A DNA stretch of 64,000 nt from Hydractinia symbiolongicarpus (lineage: Eukaryota > Cnidaria > Hydrozoa > Anthoathecata > Hydractiniidae). The translations under genes were made by a program, and so were the position numbers. The notes below the pieces were generated by a model, which was not told where the DNA came from, did no database searches, and was given only the letters and a program-made list of their open reading frames with translations. Positions 1-9,621 of the stretch are shown piece by piece. Each line of letters opens with the position of its first letter. Position 1 is the first letter of the stretch. The DNA is taken from assembly GCF_029227915.1 (NCBI RefSeq), contig NC_079884.1, positions 2,296,001 through 2,360,000 on the forward strand, in the 5' to 3' direction.

Positions 1-2250
1 GTGATTTTTTTCAGATATTACCAGGTTGCGTCGCTTTAAACAGTAAAACGATTGGCTGTGGGACTTAATTGAACTGCTTTTTGAATTTGATCTGATAAAT
101 TTGATAAATGAGACAATTGGACTCCAAGAAATAACATTCTTCTTAACTCGACATGTTTGTCGGAACTCAGCGATTACACTGGACCCTGTGATAGCACTTC
201 AATTGAAAAATTTAGATAAATAAGTCATTTTTACTGTGGGACAAATCCTAGCCGTTAGTGCGCGCTGAAGAAATAGAGACGGTTTCAAAAACTCCATTTC
301 ATTAAATTTCTAACAGTATCAGTCTGTTTGAGTGACAACGGTTCCGTCACATACTCCTACCAACATTTACTTAGCGATAATTTTCTGATATTACTAGGTT
401 GCATTGCTTTTAACAGTGAAACGATTGACTGTGGGACTTAATTGAACTGGTTTTTAACTTTGATCTGATAAATGTGATAAATGAGACAATTTAACTCCAA
501 GAAATAACATTCTTCTTATTTTGACATGATTGTCGGAGCTCAGCGATTACACTAGGCTCTGTGATAGCGGTTTATTTAAAAATTTAGATAAATAAGTCAT
601 TTTTTACTGTGGGACCAATCCTAGCTGTTAGCGCGCGCTGAAGAAATAGAGACAGATTCAAAAACTCTATTTCATTGACTTTCTAACGGTGTCAATTCGT
701 TTGAGTTACATCGGTTGCGTCACACATTCGTACCAATATGTATTTAGTGAGTTTTTTCCGATATCACCAGGTTGCATCGCTTTTAACAGTAAAACGATTG
801 GCTGTGGGACTTAATTGAAGTGATTTTTGACTTTGATCTGATAAATGTGATAAATGAGACAATTTAACTTCAAGAAATAACATTCTTCTTAATTTGACAT
901 GATTGCTTGAACTCAGCAGTTACACTGGGCGCTGTGGCAGAGCTTTATTTGAAAATTTAGATAAAAAATCATTTTTTACTGTGGGACCAATCCTAGCCGT
1001 TAGTTTGGGCCAAAGAAATAGAAACAGTTTCAAAAACTACATTTAATAGATTTCCTAACGGTATCAATCCGTTTGAGTTACAACGGTTGCGTCACATATT
1101 CGTACCATCATGCACTTAACGATATTTTTCCAATGTTACCAGGTTGCATCGCTTTTAACAGTAAAAAACGATTGACTGTGGGATTAATTGAAGTGATTTT
1201 TGACTTTGATCTGATAAATGTGATAAATGAGACGATTTAACTCCAAGAAACAACATTCTTCTTAATTTGACATGATTGTCGGAACTCAGCGATTACACTA
1301 GGCTCTGTGGAAGCGCTTTATTTAAAAATTTAGATATTTAAGTCTTTTTTTCCTGTGGGACCAATCCTGGCCGTTAGCACGCGCCGAAAAAATAGAGACA
1401 TTCTCAAAAACTACATTTCATTGATTTCCTGACGGTATCAATCCGTTAGAGTTACAACGGTTGCGTCACATATTCGCACCAACGTGTATTTAGCGACATT
1501 TTTCAGACATTGCTAAGTTATATCGCTTTTAACAGTGAAATGATTGACTGTGGGACTTAATTGAACTGATTTTGTACTCTGAATTTATGAATGTGATAAA
1601 TGAGACAATCGAACTCCAAGAAATAACATTCTTTTTACCTCGAAATGATTGTCGGAGCTCAGCGATTACACTGGACCCTGTGGTAGCGCTTCATTTAAAA
1701 ATTTAGATAAATAAGTCATTTTTACTGTGGAACAAATCCTAGTTATTAGCGCCCGCTGAAGAAATAGAGACAGTTTCAAAACCTCCATTTCATTGACTTT
1801 CTAAAGGTATCACTCCGCTTCAATTACAACGGTTCCGTCACATATTCGTACCATCATGCACTTAACGATGTTTTTCCGGTGTTACCAGGCTGCATCGCTT
1901 ATAACAGTAAAACGATTGACTGTGGCACTTAATTGAACTGATTTTTGACTTTGATCTGATAGATGTGATAAATGAGACAATTGGACTCCAAGAAATACTA
2001 TTCTTCTAAACTCGACATGATTGTCGGAACTCAGCGATTACACTGGTCTCTGTGGTTGCGCTTCATTTAAAAATTTAGACAAATAAGTCATTTTATTTGT
2101 GGGACAAATCCTAGAGTACGCGCTGAAGAACTAGAGACGGTTTCAAAAACTCCATTTCATTGACTTTCTAACCGTATCAGTCTGTTTGAGTGACAACGGT
2201 TGCGTCACATATTCGTACTAACATGTATTTAGCGATATTTTTCTGATATT
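1..2250 (+). repeat. Satellite array 1, about 373-bp monomer, about six diverged copies
   Basis: Head-to-tail copies are seen by following the phrase gtgggacttaattgaa, which recurs near 58, 430, 803, 1168, 1549 and 1922. Each monomer carries the same blocks in order: gtgggaccaatcctagccgt, a GC-rich gcgcgcgctgaagaaataga core, a ccgtttgagttacaacggtt block, attcgtaccaacatgtattt, and ctccaagaaataacattctt. Copies differ from one another by many substitutions and small indels, unlike the near-identical copies after 42 kb. The array stops abruptly after gatatt at 2250, part-way through a monomer, where transposon intron sequence begins. No coding capacity was seen. A satellite of this kind may be centromeric or pericentromeric, which is inference. 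Confidence 0.95.
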
Positions 2251-2252
2251 CT

Positions 2253-2306
2253 GTAAACAGTACTTACAATATCCATTAACACACGGATAATTTTTATAAT
2301 TTTTAG
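2253..2306 (+). other. 54-nt intron whose upstream exon is now at 8772-8854
   Basis: The intron starts GTAAAC at 2253, two bases after the satellite ends, and finishes with tttttag at 2305-2306. The two bases 2251-2252 (CT) are the end of the exon whose remainder lies on the minus strand at 8772-8854. Together with T8771 they form the codon TCT. The intron is phase 0, matching the next exon. It is very short, like the 55-nt intron proposed near the 5' end of the same gene. Confidence 0.7.
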
Positions 2307-2466
2307 ATAAATTATTCTGAATTGGCACGAAAGTATGGCATTCCTGGCACCACTGGAAATACGGTTGTCATAGAATACCTGGAAAACAATGGCATCGATT
2401 TATCGAAATTTACCAACAACTTTGTTAATCCAAACCGAATGCGTCGTAAATACGAAAAATTTCCAT
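2307..2466 (+). CDS. Transposase-like exon 4: putative helix-turn-helix
   Basis: Opens after the tataatttttag acceptor in phase 0 and ends at the GTAAGA donor (2467) in phase 1. It encodes INYSELARKYGI, then a glycine-rich turn and VIEYLENNGIDLSKF. The pattern of YxxLAxxYGI followed by a second helix is the look of a small DNA-binding helix-turn-helix of the kind found at the front of transposases. The domain call rests on pattern alone. The exon ends with a basic stretch, RMRRKYEKF. A reading from TTG 2322 is only a subset of the exon and not a real start: the exon is internal and its upstream exon is on the other side of the inversion. Confidence 0.75.
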
Positions 2467-2715
2467 GTAAGAATCTAAAGAATAATGTTTTACACATTAC
2501 CACAGATTTTTCCTGATTTTCAAATTTTTTAAAGTTTTTTTTTAATAAATTTTGTATTTTTATCACACAAATTTGTAGTTTTAAATATTCTAATGTATAT
2601 ATACTACTTTTGTTCTACTACTGTTCTATGAACTTTATAATCTGTAATACTACTGTTCTATTAATTGTGAAATGTATAATACTCTACCAAAAAGATGTAT
2701 ATATATACTTTACAG

Positions 2716-3105
2716 ATGGTAGTGGTGTTTCACTACCAATCCCTCCCACATTTGAAAAGATGAAGAAGGAGGTTTTAAAAACACTTAAATCAGGAGAGAT
2801 CTTACTTGGGCCTTTAATTGAACCAAAACAGTATAAAAAGATAGTAATGAAAAATGGTCAAATATCAATAGAGGAGTTTACAGTTTCTGGTAGATGCATT
2901 TCAATGAGCGAAATACGCAAGAAAATCTTTCTAGAACATGAACAAATGGGTATATTGATTAATAAATATTCAACTTTAACAAGATATTTTATACTGTGGT
3001 CAGACCATGCATCAATTCTCAATGCTGCACATTTACTGCTGACTGTCAAAGTTGTGTATGATGATGAAATATTTTATACTGATGAAGAAATGTTTGCCAA
3101 AACAG
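2716..3105 (+). CDS. Transposase-like exon 5
   Basis: Follows the acceptor actttacag and ends AACAG before the donor GTAATA, with phase 1 on both sides. The 130 codons begin YGSGVSLPIPPTFEKM and end near VVYDDEIFYTDEEMFAKTG. The acidic stretch YDDE..YTDEE and the preceding LLLTVKVVYDD hydrophobic strand recall the start of an RNase-H-like catalytic core, but I cannot assign catalytic residues. The 249-bp intron before it (2467-2715) has no other content. The possible ATG at 2610 lies in that intron and is not the start. Confidence 0.75.
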
Positions 3106-3309
3106 GTAATACACAAATTGTTGTTTTATATATTTTTAAATTCAAAACCATTAGGCTGAGATTATGCTAGAAATTTGTAAAATAAACATTCAGAATTCAC
3201 ATTTTGTTTCTAAAATAAATCTAACAAAAATATTGAACACCTTAAAATCAAACTGTGCTTCTTCTTAAACGCATTTTAAATGTTTCTTTATTTAACATTT
3301 GTTTACAAG

Positions 3310-3492
3310 GCATTTCATATAACGTACAAGAATTGGTGGAATGTCCATCAATATACATAGTTGGATTTGCTAAAGATAGTATTGCTGAAAAGCTGTCCTA
3401 TGTAGAGACAAGACTTAGTGACATAAGAGCCATGTCGGAGGAAATTATTGTCAATGGCATAAGATTGGTGGATGTGATGAGGTTTTTTCATG
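3310..3492 (+). CDS. Transposase-like exon 6
   Basis: Starts after gtttacaag and ends at the donor GTGGGT, phase 1 at both ends, 183 nt. It reads GISYNVQELVECPSIYIVGF and ends RLVDVMRFFHG. Joined to the next exon it gives FFHGDHPEIQYESGNLHGG. I associate an FxxGDxPxxxxExGxxxGG pattern with uncharacterised cnidarian transposon-like proteins. The aspartate and glutamate in it are candidates for active-site residues, which is inference. Confidence 0.75.
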
Positions 3493-3910
3493 GTGGGTGT
3501 TATTTTACTACAGTACATTTAAATGGGTAAAAATAAGTCAAAATACAGGTATCTTAAGAGAAGTAACTAGCTAGAATAAAAATTTTCAAACAATTAGAAG
3601 ACTGTGTATATCATATTGATATTTATAATTTTCATTTTTAAATTGAAGTTTAAAAATTAATCTATTTTTTTGTTTTTTTAAGTATAATGTGTAACAATTT
3701 CTAGAAAAAATACAATTTTGTGTGAGCTGAATTTCGCAAACATTGCAAAAATGATAATGATTCGGAGCACCACAGTTTGCATTAGCAATCAAAACATTTT
3801 AGGAATAATTTATTTTAAGTTGCAATATCAAAAAATTTTATTTACAAAAATTAGTCCCTTAATGCTATTTTTAGAATGAAAAATGTATATTTAGTTTGAT
3901 TTATATATAG

Positions 3911-4056
3911 GTGACCATCCAGAGATACAATATGAAAGTGGCAATTTGCATGGAGGAAATCATCCATGCATTTGCGGATGTAAGAAAAGCAGATTTAATG
4001 GTATTGCACATGTTTACAGCAATAATATAATGTCTTTAGAAGACAGAAGACAAATA
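3911..4056 (+). CDS. Transposase-like exon 7: cysteine-rich segment
   Basis: Starts after ttatatatag in phase 1. It encodes the GDHPEIQYESGNLHGG motif and then PCICGCKKSRF, a compact cysteine cluster that may bind zinc, and continues IAHVYSNNIMSLEDRRQI. The 3' boundary is less sure. A GTCCAC donor at 4057 is weak, but it is the one that hands a phase-0 frame to the next exon and reads through naturally. A GTTAAA donor further on (about 4086) leaves the wrong phase. The 418-bp intron upstream (3493-3910) is AT-rich and empty. Confidence 0.6.
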
Positions 4057-4213
4057 GTCCACCATTTACAATTTATATACAAGTTAAAATAATACACTAT
4101 ATACTTTGAATAAGCAATGCAAAACACAGGAAAATCTTAAATATCAACTAAACTAATTTAGCATTAACTTAATTCCTTATGATTATATCTTAACGTTTGT
4201 ACTCATTATGTAG

Positions 4214-4385
4214 GTTATTGCCGGACCAGCTGGAAGATTATGCAAGGCTATATCCCCATTTCAACAACTCAAAGTTGATGCTTTGAGCTTAGAAGTTAAT
4301 TACAGAAATCTTGATCGTAACATATCAACGTACGAAAAACTACATAAAAAAGATCTTGAACTATTGTTGAAAAATCATTTGGCAG
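4214..4385 (+). CDS. Transposase-like exon 8
   Basis: Begins after cattatgtag and ends GGCAG before GTCAGT, entering in phase 0 and leaving in phase 1. It encodes VIAGPAGRLCKAISPFQQLK and ends KDLELLLKNHLAG. The mix of hydrophobic and charged residues suggests a helical region linking the cysteine cluster to the next block. The phase-0 entry is what selects the weak donor of the preceding exon. Confidence 0.65.
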
Positions 4386-4520
4386 GTCAGTAAATTTAAT
4401 TAATTATTTGTTAATTTAGTCATTTTGTTGTGAAATTCATAACACATATATATATGTGAAACCGTTTTATTATTTAATTGAGTGAGTCATTCACATATTT
4501 ACTATTTTCTTTATGTTAAG

Positions 4521-5246
4521 GAATCTCACGTGCTCCAGCTCTTTGTTGTGGTAATAAGCATGATACCATGGCTTCATTGAATCTTGAAGAATACGAAGTT
4601 ATGCCAATTGAACCACTACATGAATGAAAGGGGCATATAAAAAATGTGTGGGATGTCCTGCCTGAGATTTTAATATCTAAGGAGTATAAAATATTCCCAC
4701 AATCCTTGGATGCCACATATGGTTATAAAGATAAAATCAGAGGATCAGACTACCGAATGTCGACAATAGTGGTTTATCAAGCAATGAAAAACAATTGCAG
4801 GAACAAAATTGAAGACTTTTTGTACACTTTGATGGAGATAGTACGTTTAGCCTACATGAAGTCACAAAAAAGATCACCAAAATTTATTCTACGCATACAT
4901 AATGTGACCTTTCAGCATGCAATGTTATGTCAGTCTGTACTTGGAAATAACCTGAAAACAACAACAAAAGAAAAACTCTATGCCATATATTTTCATTCCC
5001 TGACCGCTCACCTGCCTGAGGTGTCAAGAATTGTTGCTCCAAGCTCCTTATATTCGGAGAATGAAGAGCAGTTGTTCAGTAAAATAAATCAAATCAGCTT
5101 GGGAACACCATCAAGAACGTTGGAGTCTATACGTGATAATAGTATCATTCGCATTCAAGAAGAGCAAAAATTCAATATGAAGAATGCTAGAAGTAAAACA
5201 TCTTCCAGCACTTCTAAAATATCAATGTTTTACAAGTCTATTGTTG
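4521..5246 (+). pseudogene. Transposase-like exon 9 with in-frame TGA at 4625-4627
   Basis: Runs from the acceptor ttatgttaag to the perfect donor GTAAGT at 5247, phase 1 on both sides, 726 nt. The frame is open throughout except for one TGA that falls inside PIEPLHE*KGHIKNVWDVLP. The same frame carries on for 206 codons beyond it, including YFHSLTAHLPEVSRIV and a downstream SENEEQLFSKI motif. These resemble the late core of cnidarian transposon-like proteins, where an H..KGH motif continues without a stop, so this TGA is a disabling mutation rather than the gene end. Starting translation at ATG 4646 would give a 203-residue fragment, but that is not a natural start. Confidence 0.75.
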
Positions 5247-5767
5247 GTAAGTTTTAATTAGGCGTAATATATATCATAAAAGCTGTTTTTTTCCTTTGAT
5301 TTTATCTTAAATACTTTATCAGCTTTTTTGAAGGGTGTTGTAATAAAACAATTTAAAAGAATAAAAAAATCCACCCATTTTCTTACGAAACTGAAAATAA
5401 GTCCACACAAACTGCACCAATACTACACTGGCATTAATTTATTCTTGCATTAACATAGCCCCAAAGGGTAATTAAATTAAATTTCATCTTACCAATTTTC
5501 TTTAGACAATTAGTTTTAGGTATATATAGTTTTTATTTGCGAGAATTAATTTCCCAAATCAGTCAATAAAAAGTTTCGATCGTGAGATTTTAATAAGCTA
5601 AATTGTTTAGCGAAATCATGAAATCCAGAAAAATTTCTTTAATTGAAAAAAGAATCTGAAACACGTTCTTCAAATTTGTAACCTTCGTAAATAGTGTATA
5701 TACAACAATTATCCACATTTTTTCCTATACGAAATTAATGAGCACAAAGTCTCGTGTTAAATTTTAG

Positions 5768-6594
5768 ATGGAGGGAAAAGAAGCAGTTTTGATATAAATC
5801 TACCAACACGGAAATATCAAGCTCATTTAGAAAGACTCGCAGACTTTCTAGTTTGTGGTGCTGGTGTTTGGTGGCACATGGATGAAGATAAAAAACGAGT
5901 AATATTTCATGATGGAGAGGAGGATGATTATGTCAGGGATGAAGGACCGCTAATGAGCCACTTCAAAAGGGACAACCTTCAATCCATAGCAAGGCATATT
6001 AAAACTTGCTGGGAAAGATGTGTGGAAGGTAACATTGAGTTACCGATTGAACAAATTAATTTATTTGATATCAATGGTGACTTTTTGAAGTGCAAAACAT
6101 TTCAGGATTCCATATGCAAAATAAATAAGGAAACGATGGTAGAAGACAAAACAAATATGGAAGCAAATGTAGAGATGTGCGAAACAAATAGGGATGACTT
6201 ACCAGGAAGCGAAGATAACAATGAAGTTACTGAAGTTTCACTAGAGGAACAACCTGGAATACTTGACATGGATGATAAAGCCGTCCATTTTGAAAAATTT
6301 ATACAGGTAAAGGAAAATCATTCTTCCAAGTTAGTAACAAAAATGGTTGTTACACAGAACAGCGATTTGCTTGTGTCCAGCGTTGGTAAGATGATTGCAC
6401 ATGTTATTGGACACTCGGTAAAATTGCAAGAGTTTTATAAACATCATGTCTTATTTAAAAATACAAAAAACGAAAACTCAAGAAAAAGGTGTAAAGATTT
6501 AATTTTTCATTTCCGCAAATTGATTATTGATGCTCAACAGGAAGCACAAGTTTGTATTCAAACTTGGGAAAAACAGTTTGTAGCAAAAATTTGA
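5768..6594 (+). CDS. Transposase-like last exon (C-terminal domain)
   Basis: Opens after gttaaattttag with the phase left by the GTAAGT donor and ends at TGA 6592-6594, 827 nt. It begins DGGKRSSFDINLPTRKYQAH and includes a tryptophan pair (VWWHMDEDKKRV), an acidic low-complexity middle (residues rich in E, D, N) and a basic, helical tail ending TWEKQFVAKI. The ATG at 5878 is internal. The 521-bp intron in front (5247-5767) is AT-rich with no other feature. No catalytic motif was recognised here. Confidence 0.75.
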
Positions 6595-7766
6595 AGGTGC
6601 CAAGTATAAATGACTTGCGGTTAAATGACACCTACAGGGAAAAATATAAAATAAATAACATTGCTCAGAAACTTTTAGATCAATGGAGGATGATATAAAG
6701 TGTTTGTTTTTTCAGAATATATATATTGTTAAACAATGTTTATATTTTAAATATTATATTCTAGAAATTTTGAGGACAATATTTATAAAAAAGGTCAAAT
6801 CTCACAAGTCTGGTCTTGTTTTAACTTTACACAAGAAATAAGGTTTTCTAAGTCAGCATTTTAATTGCCTGTCGATTTTTTAAACCTGTACAATACTCCC
6901 GTTAAAACATAAACAATAAAACTTGTGAGTATATACATATTATTTTCAACAGCTTTTATTAAATATAGGTTTTGTATATACTTTATCAGCTAGCTATCCT
7001 TGATTTAGAAAATTAAAGATATATTGTTTTTAACAACCACGAAGGGACTTTTAGACGTACGCCCATGAAACAAGTTCAGATCAGTTTAAAAATAAAATAA
7101 CAAAATCTTTTCTAAAGCACTCAAAAACTTTCACTCATTACGGTTCATTATGTGGTGCATATATCCGTACCCTACTAATGCAAGAGAATACTAGCTAGCT
7201 AAACTGCTTTTCTAAATAAGCTACTCTTTTGTACAGAGGCGGGATTTGCACCCACGACTATTTAGCTAGCTAATTTGTAATCTGCAGTGATCTAAGACCT
7301 ACATAAAGAGTTTGTATTTTTTGACTGACTGTTTTTTATTATTGTTTATATTGCTGTTTATATAGCTATAGCTATAGGTATAGCCATCTAGCTGTCAAAC
7401 CATGATGGTAAAAATTTAAACTTTAGCTAGCCAGGTAAACACTTTTGGGAGTTCTTAGTAAAATACATATATGTATATAATTTTACCTATAGCTGGAAAG
7501 ATCAAATATATACAATACAAAATGTGTCAAACATTTTTTTTCTGTGTTCTGTTACAAATACGTCCCAAACATTTCTGTCAAAAAGACATTCGTAAAGAAG
7601 ATGGCTGCCTTCTTGCCCTCCTCTCTTCCCACACTTTATATATAATGGCATGTCAGCGATGTATCCTCCCACAAAATCAGCACGTCAAAAGAACACGTCA
7701 AACAGCAAACGCGGGAAATAATTTAAAGAAACGAAGTATACACGTGCTTCTCCCAAAAAAATTAAA
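6595..7766 (+). other. 3' non-coding region of the transposon
   Basis: Holds candidate AATAAA polyadenylation signals at 6650-6655 and 6915-6920 after the stop codon. The rest is AT-rich with several tagctagctaa and tatagctatagctata short repeats around 7190-7440. A 126-codon open frame at 7471-7851 runs through the terminal repeat into satellite and is not a gene. A tRNA-like fragment is listed separately. Confidence 0.5.
7232..7258 (-). other. tRNA-like T-arm / B-box fragment, possible SINE remnant
   Basis: On the minus strand the sequence GTGGG TGCAAAT CCCGC forms a 5-bp stem (one G-T pair) with a 7-nt loop, close to the T arm of a tRNA. The loop differs from TTCAAAT at one place. No matching acceptor stem or A-box was found upstream, so an intact tRNA is excluded. 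A decayed tRNA-derived SINE is possible, and chance is not excluded. Confidence 0.25.
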
Positions 7767-7788
7767 GACGCGCCGTAAGTTGCCCGAG
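7767..7788 (+). repeat. Transposon terminal inverted repeat, 3' end
   Basis: The outer 16 bases read inward as CTCGGGCAACTTACGG. The other end (12135-12156) reads CTCGGGCAAGTTACGG, and over 22 bases 18 match. It borders satellite directly at 7789, with TT as the first two flanking bases. Confidence 0.75.
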
Positions 7789-8771
7789 TTGGAGTTCAAT
7801 TGTCTCATTTATCACATTCATAAAGTCAAAGTCCAAAATCAGTTCAAGTAAGTCCCACAGTCAATCATTTCACTGTCAAAAGCGATATAACTTAGCAATA
7901 TCGGAAAAATGTCACTAAATACATGTTAGTACCAGTATGTGACGCAACCGTTGTAACTCAAACGGATTGATACCGCTAAGAAATCAATGAAATGTATTCT
8001 TTGAGAATGTCTCCATATTTTCGGCGCGTGCTAACGGCCAGGATTGGTCCCGCAGTAAAAAAAGATTTATTTGTCTAAATTTTTAAATAAAGCGCTACCA
8101 CAGCGCCCATTATAACTGCTGAGTTCAAGCAATCATGTCAAATTAAGAAGTATGTTATCTCTTGGAGTTCATTTGTCTCATTTATCACATTCATAAAGTC
8201 AAAGTCCAAAATCAGTTCAAGTAAGTCCCACAGTCACTCATTTCACTCTTAAAAGCGATATAACTTAGCAATATCGGAAAAATGTCACTAATTACATGTT
8301 GGTACGAATATGTGACACAACCGTTGAAACTGAAACGGATTGATACCGCTAATGAAATGTAGTTTTTGACAATTTCTCTATTTTTTTGGCGCGTGCTAAC
8401 GGCCAGGTTTGGTCCCACAGTAAAAAGAGACTTTTTAGTCTAAATTTTTAAATAAGGCGCTACCACAGAGCCTAGTGTAATCGCTGAATTTCAGCAATCA
8501 TGTCATATTAGTAAGAATGTTATTCCTTGGAGTCTAATTGGCTCATTTACCATATTCATAAAGTCAAAGTGCAAGATCAGTTATATTAAGTCCCACAGTC
8601 AATCGTTTCACTGTTAAAAGCAATGCAACCTAGTAATATCAGAAAAATATCGCTAAGTAAATGTTGCTACGAGTGTCTGACGGAACCGTTGTCACTCAAA
8701 CAGACTGATACCGTTAGAAAGTCAATGAAATGGAGTTTTTGAAACTGCCTCTGTTTCTTCAGCGCGCGCTA
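7789..8771 (-). repeat. Satellite array 2, inverted, about 2.6 monomers
   Basis: Same 373-bp family as the outer arrays but reverse-complemented: agtcccacagtcaatc near 7850 and 8223 and aagtcccacagtcaatcg near 8588, spaced about one monomer apart. It begins with TTGGAGTTCAATTG next to the transposon end and stops at the gcgcgcgcta core next to a coding exon. Its diverged sequence type matches the edge copies of the two outer arrays. Before the inversion it would have been the satellite flanking the transposon. Confidence 0.92.
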
Positions 8772-8854
8772 ATTAATTTTATTCGTGTCTGGACTATGCC
8801 TCTTTTTCTTCATTGGTGTATCATCTGTTTGAGATTGCAGTGATTGTTTTCTTC
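8769..8854 (-). CDS. Transposase-like exon 3, truncated at the inversion breakpoint
   Basis: Opens after aaacatctttttag on the minus strand. Its first two bases complete the glycine codon left by the donor at 10888. It encodes RKQSLQSQTDDTPMKKKRHS then PDTNKIN, a polar stretch with a KKKRH nuclear-localisation-like cluster. As it stands it ends in TAG (8771-8769), but the AG of that stop comes from satellite, so the stop is accidental. With the inverted block restored, the exon would gain only one more codon (TCT) before a GTAAAC donor. Confidence 0.75.
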
Positions 8855-9096
8855 CTAAAAAGATGTTTATTGTTTGTTTGTTTGTTTAATTTGGTTTGTT
8901 TATTATTATGTTTTAAACATTTTTTTAGTTCTTTCATTCCTTCTAGAAAGTGTGTAACGTTTGTTTTTGCACAAAAGTTGTAAAAAATCATACAGCCCAG
9001 TATAGTTCTAACTTGTTCTAAAATTAGTTTTACATAAGCTGGAAACAGTTGCTGTACATATATTTATAGATGCATATATATATATATATATATATA

Positions 9097-9621
<525 letters not shown>

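Larger units (their letters stand above)
2251..7788 (+). mobile_element. 3' half of a multi-exon DNA transposon (TIR CTCGGGCAA)
   Basis: This half contains the last 54-nt intron shared with the other half, seven exons of a transposase-like gene, a 3' non-coding part and a terminal inverted repeat at 7767-7788. The 5' half is 8772-12156 on the minus strand. Without the retroelement insertion the complete element would be about 7.1 kb. The short terminal repeat, the 2-bp TT target duplication and a protein of about 1180 residues fit a DNA transposon. CACTA-like groups also make 2-3 bp duplications, but the termini do not begin CACT, so no superfamily is claimed. Confidence 0.75.
2251..8771. other. 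Inverted segment: 3' half of a transposon plus flanking satellite
   Basis: This block lies in the opposite orientation to its original neighbours. Inside it the satellite (7789-8771) runs minus while both outer arrays run plus. The transposon gene inside runs plus while its missing 5' exons sit on the minus strand just outside, at 8772-11803. Reversing the block joins minus-strand 8771 to 2251, completing an exon, its splice donor and the reading frame, and it brings the 7767-7788 and 12135-12156 repeats to opposite ends of one element. At the satellite breakpoint the monomer phase jumps from gatatt to tagcgcgc, about 236 bp of monomer, so the inversion was accompanied by loss in the satellite or joined two different monomers. 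An assembly error within repeats is the main alternative. Confidence 0.8.

Noticed and set aside
3586-3792. 68-codon minus-strand frame
   Set aside because: Lies in an AT-rich intron between well-supported exons and has no features.
4057-4090. Alternative exon 7 end at the GTTAAA donor near 4086
   Set aside because: It gives phase 2 and puts the next exon into a frame with an early stop. The weaker GTCCAC donor at 4057 keeps the frame.
4646-5257. Independent 203-residue gene starting at ATG 4646
   Set aside because: The frame is open upstream to a splice acceptor at 4521 apart from one TGA, and a GTAAGT donor lies before its apparent end. It is part of a larger exon.
7471-7851. 126-codon plus-strand frame
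   Set aside because: It runs from transposon 3' non-coding sequence through the terminal repeat into inverted satellite, with no recognisable protein features.
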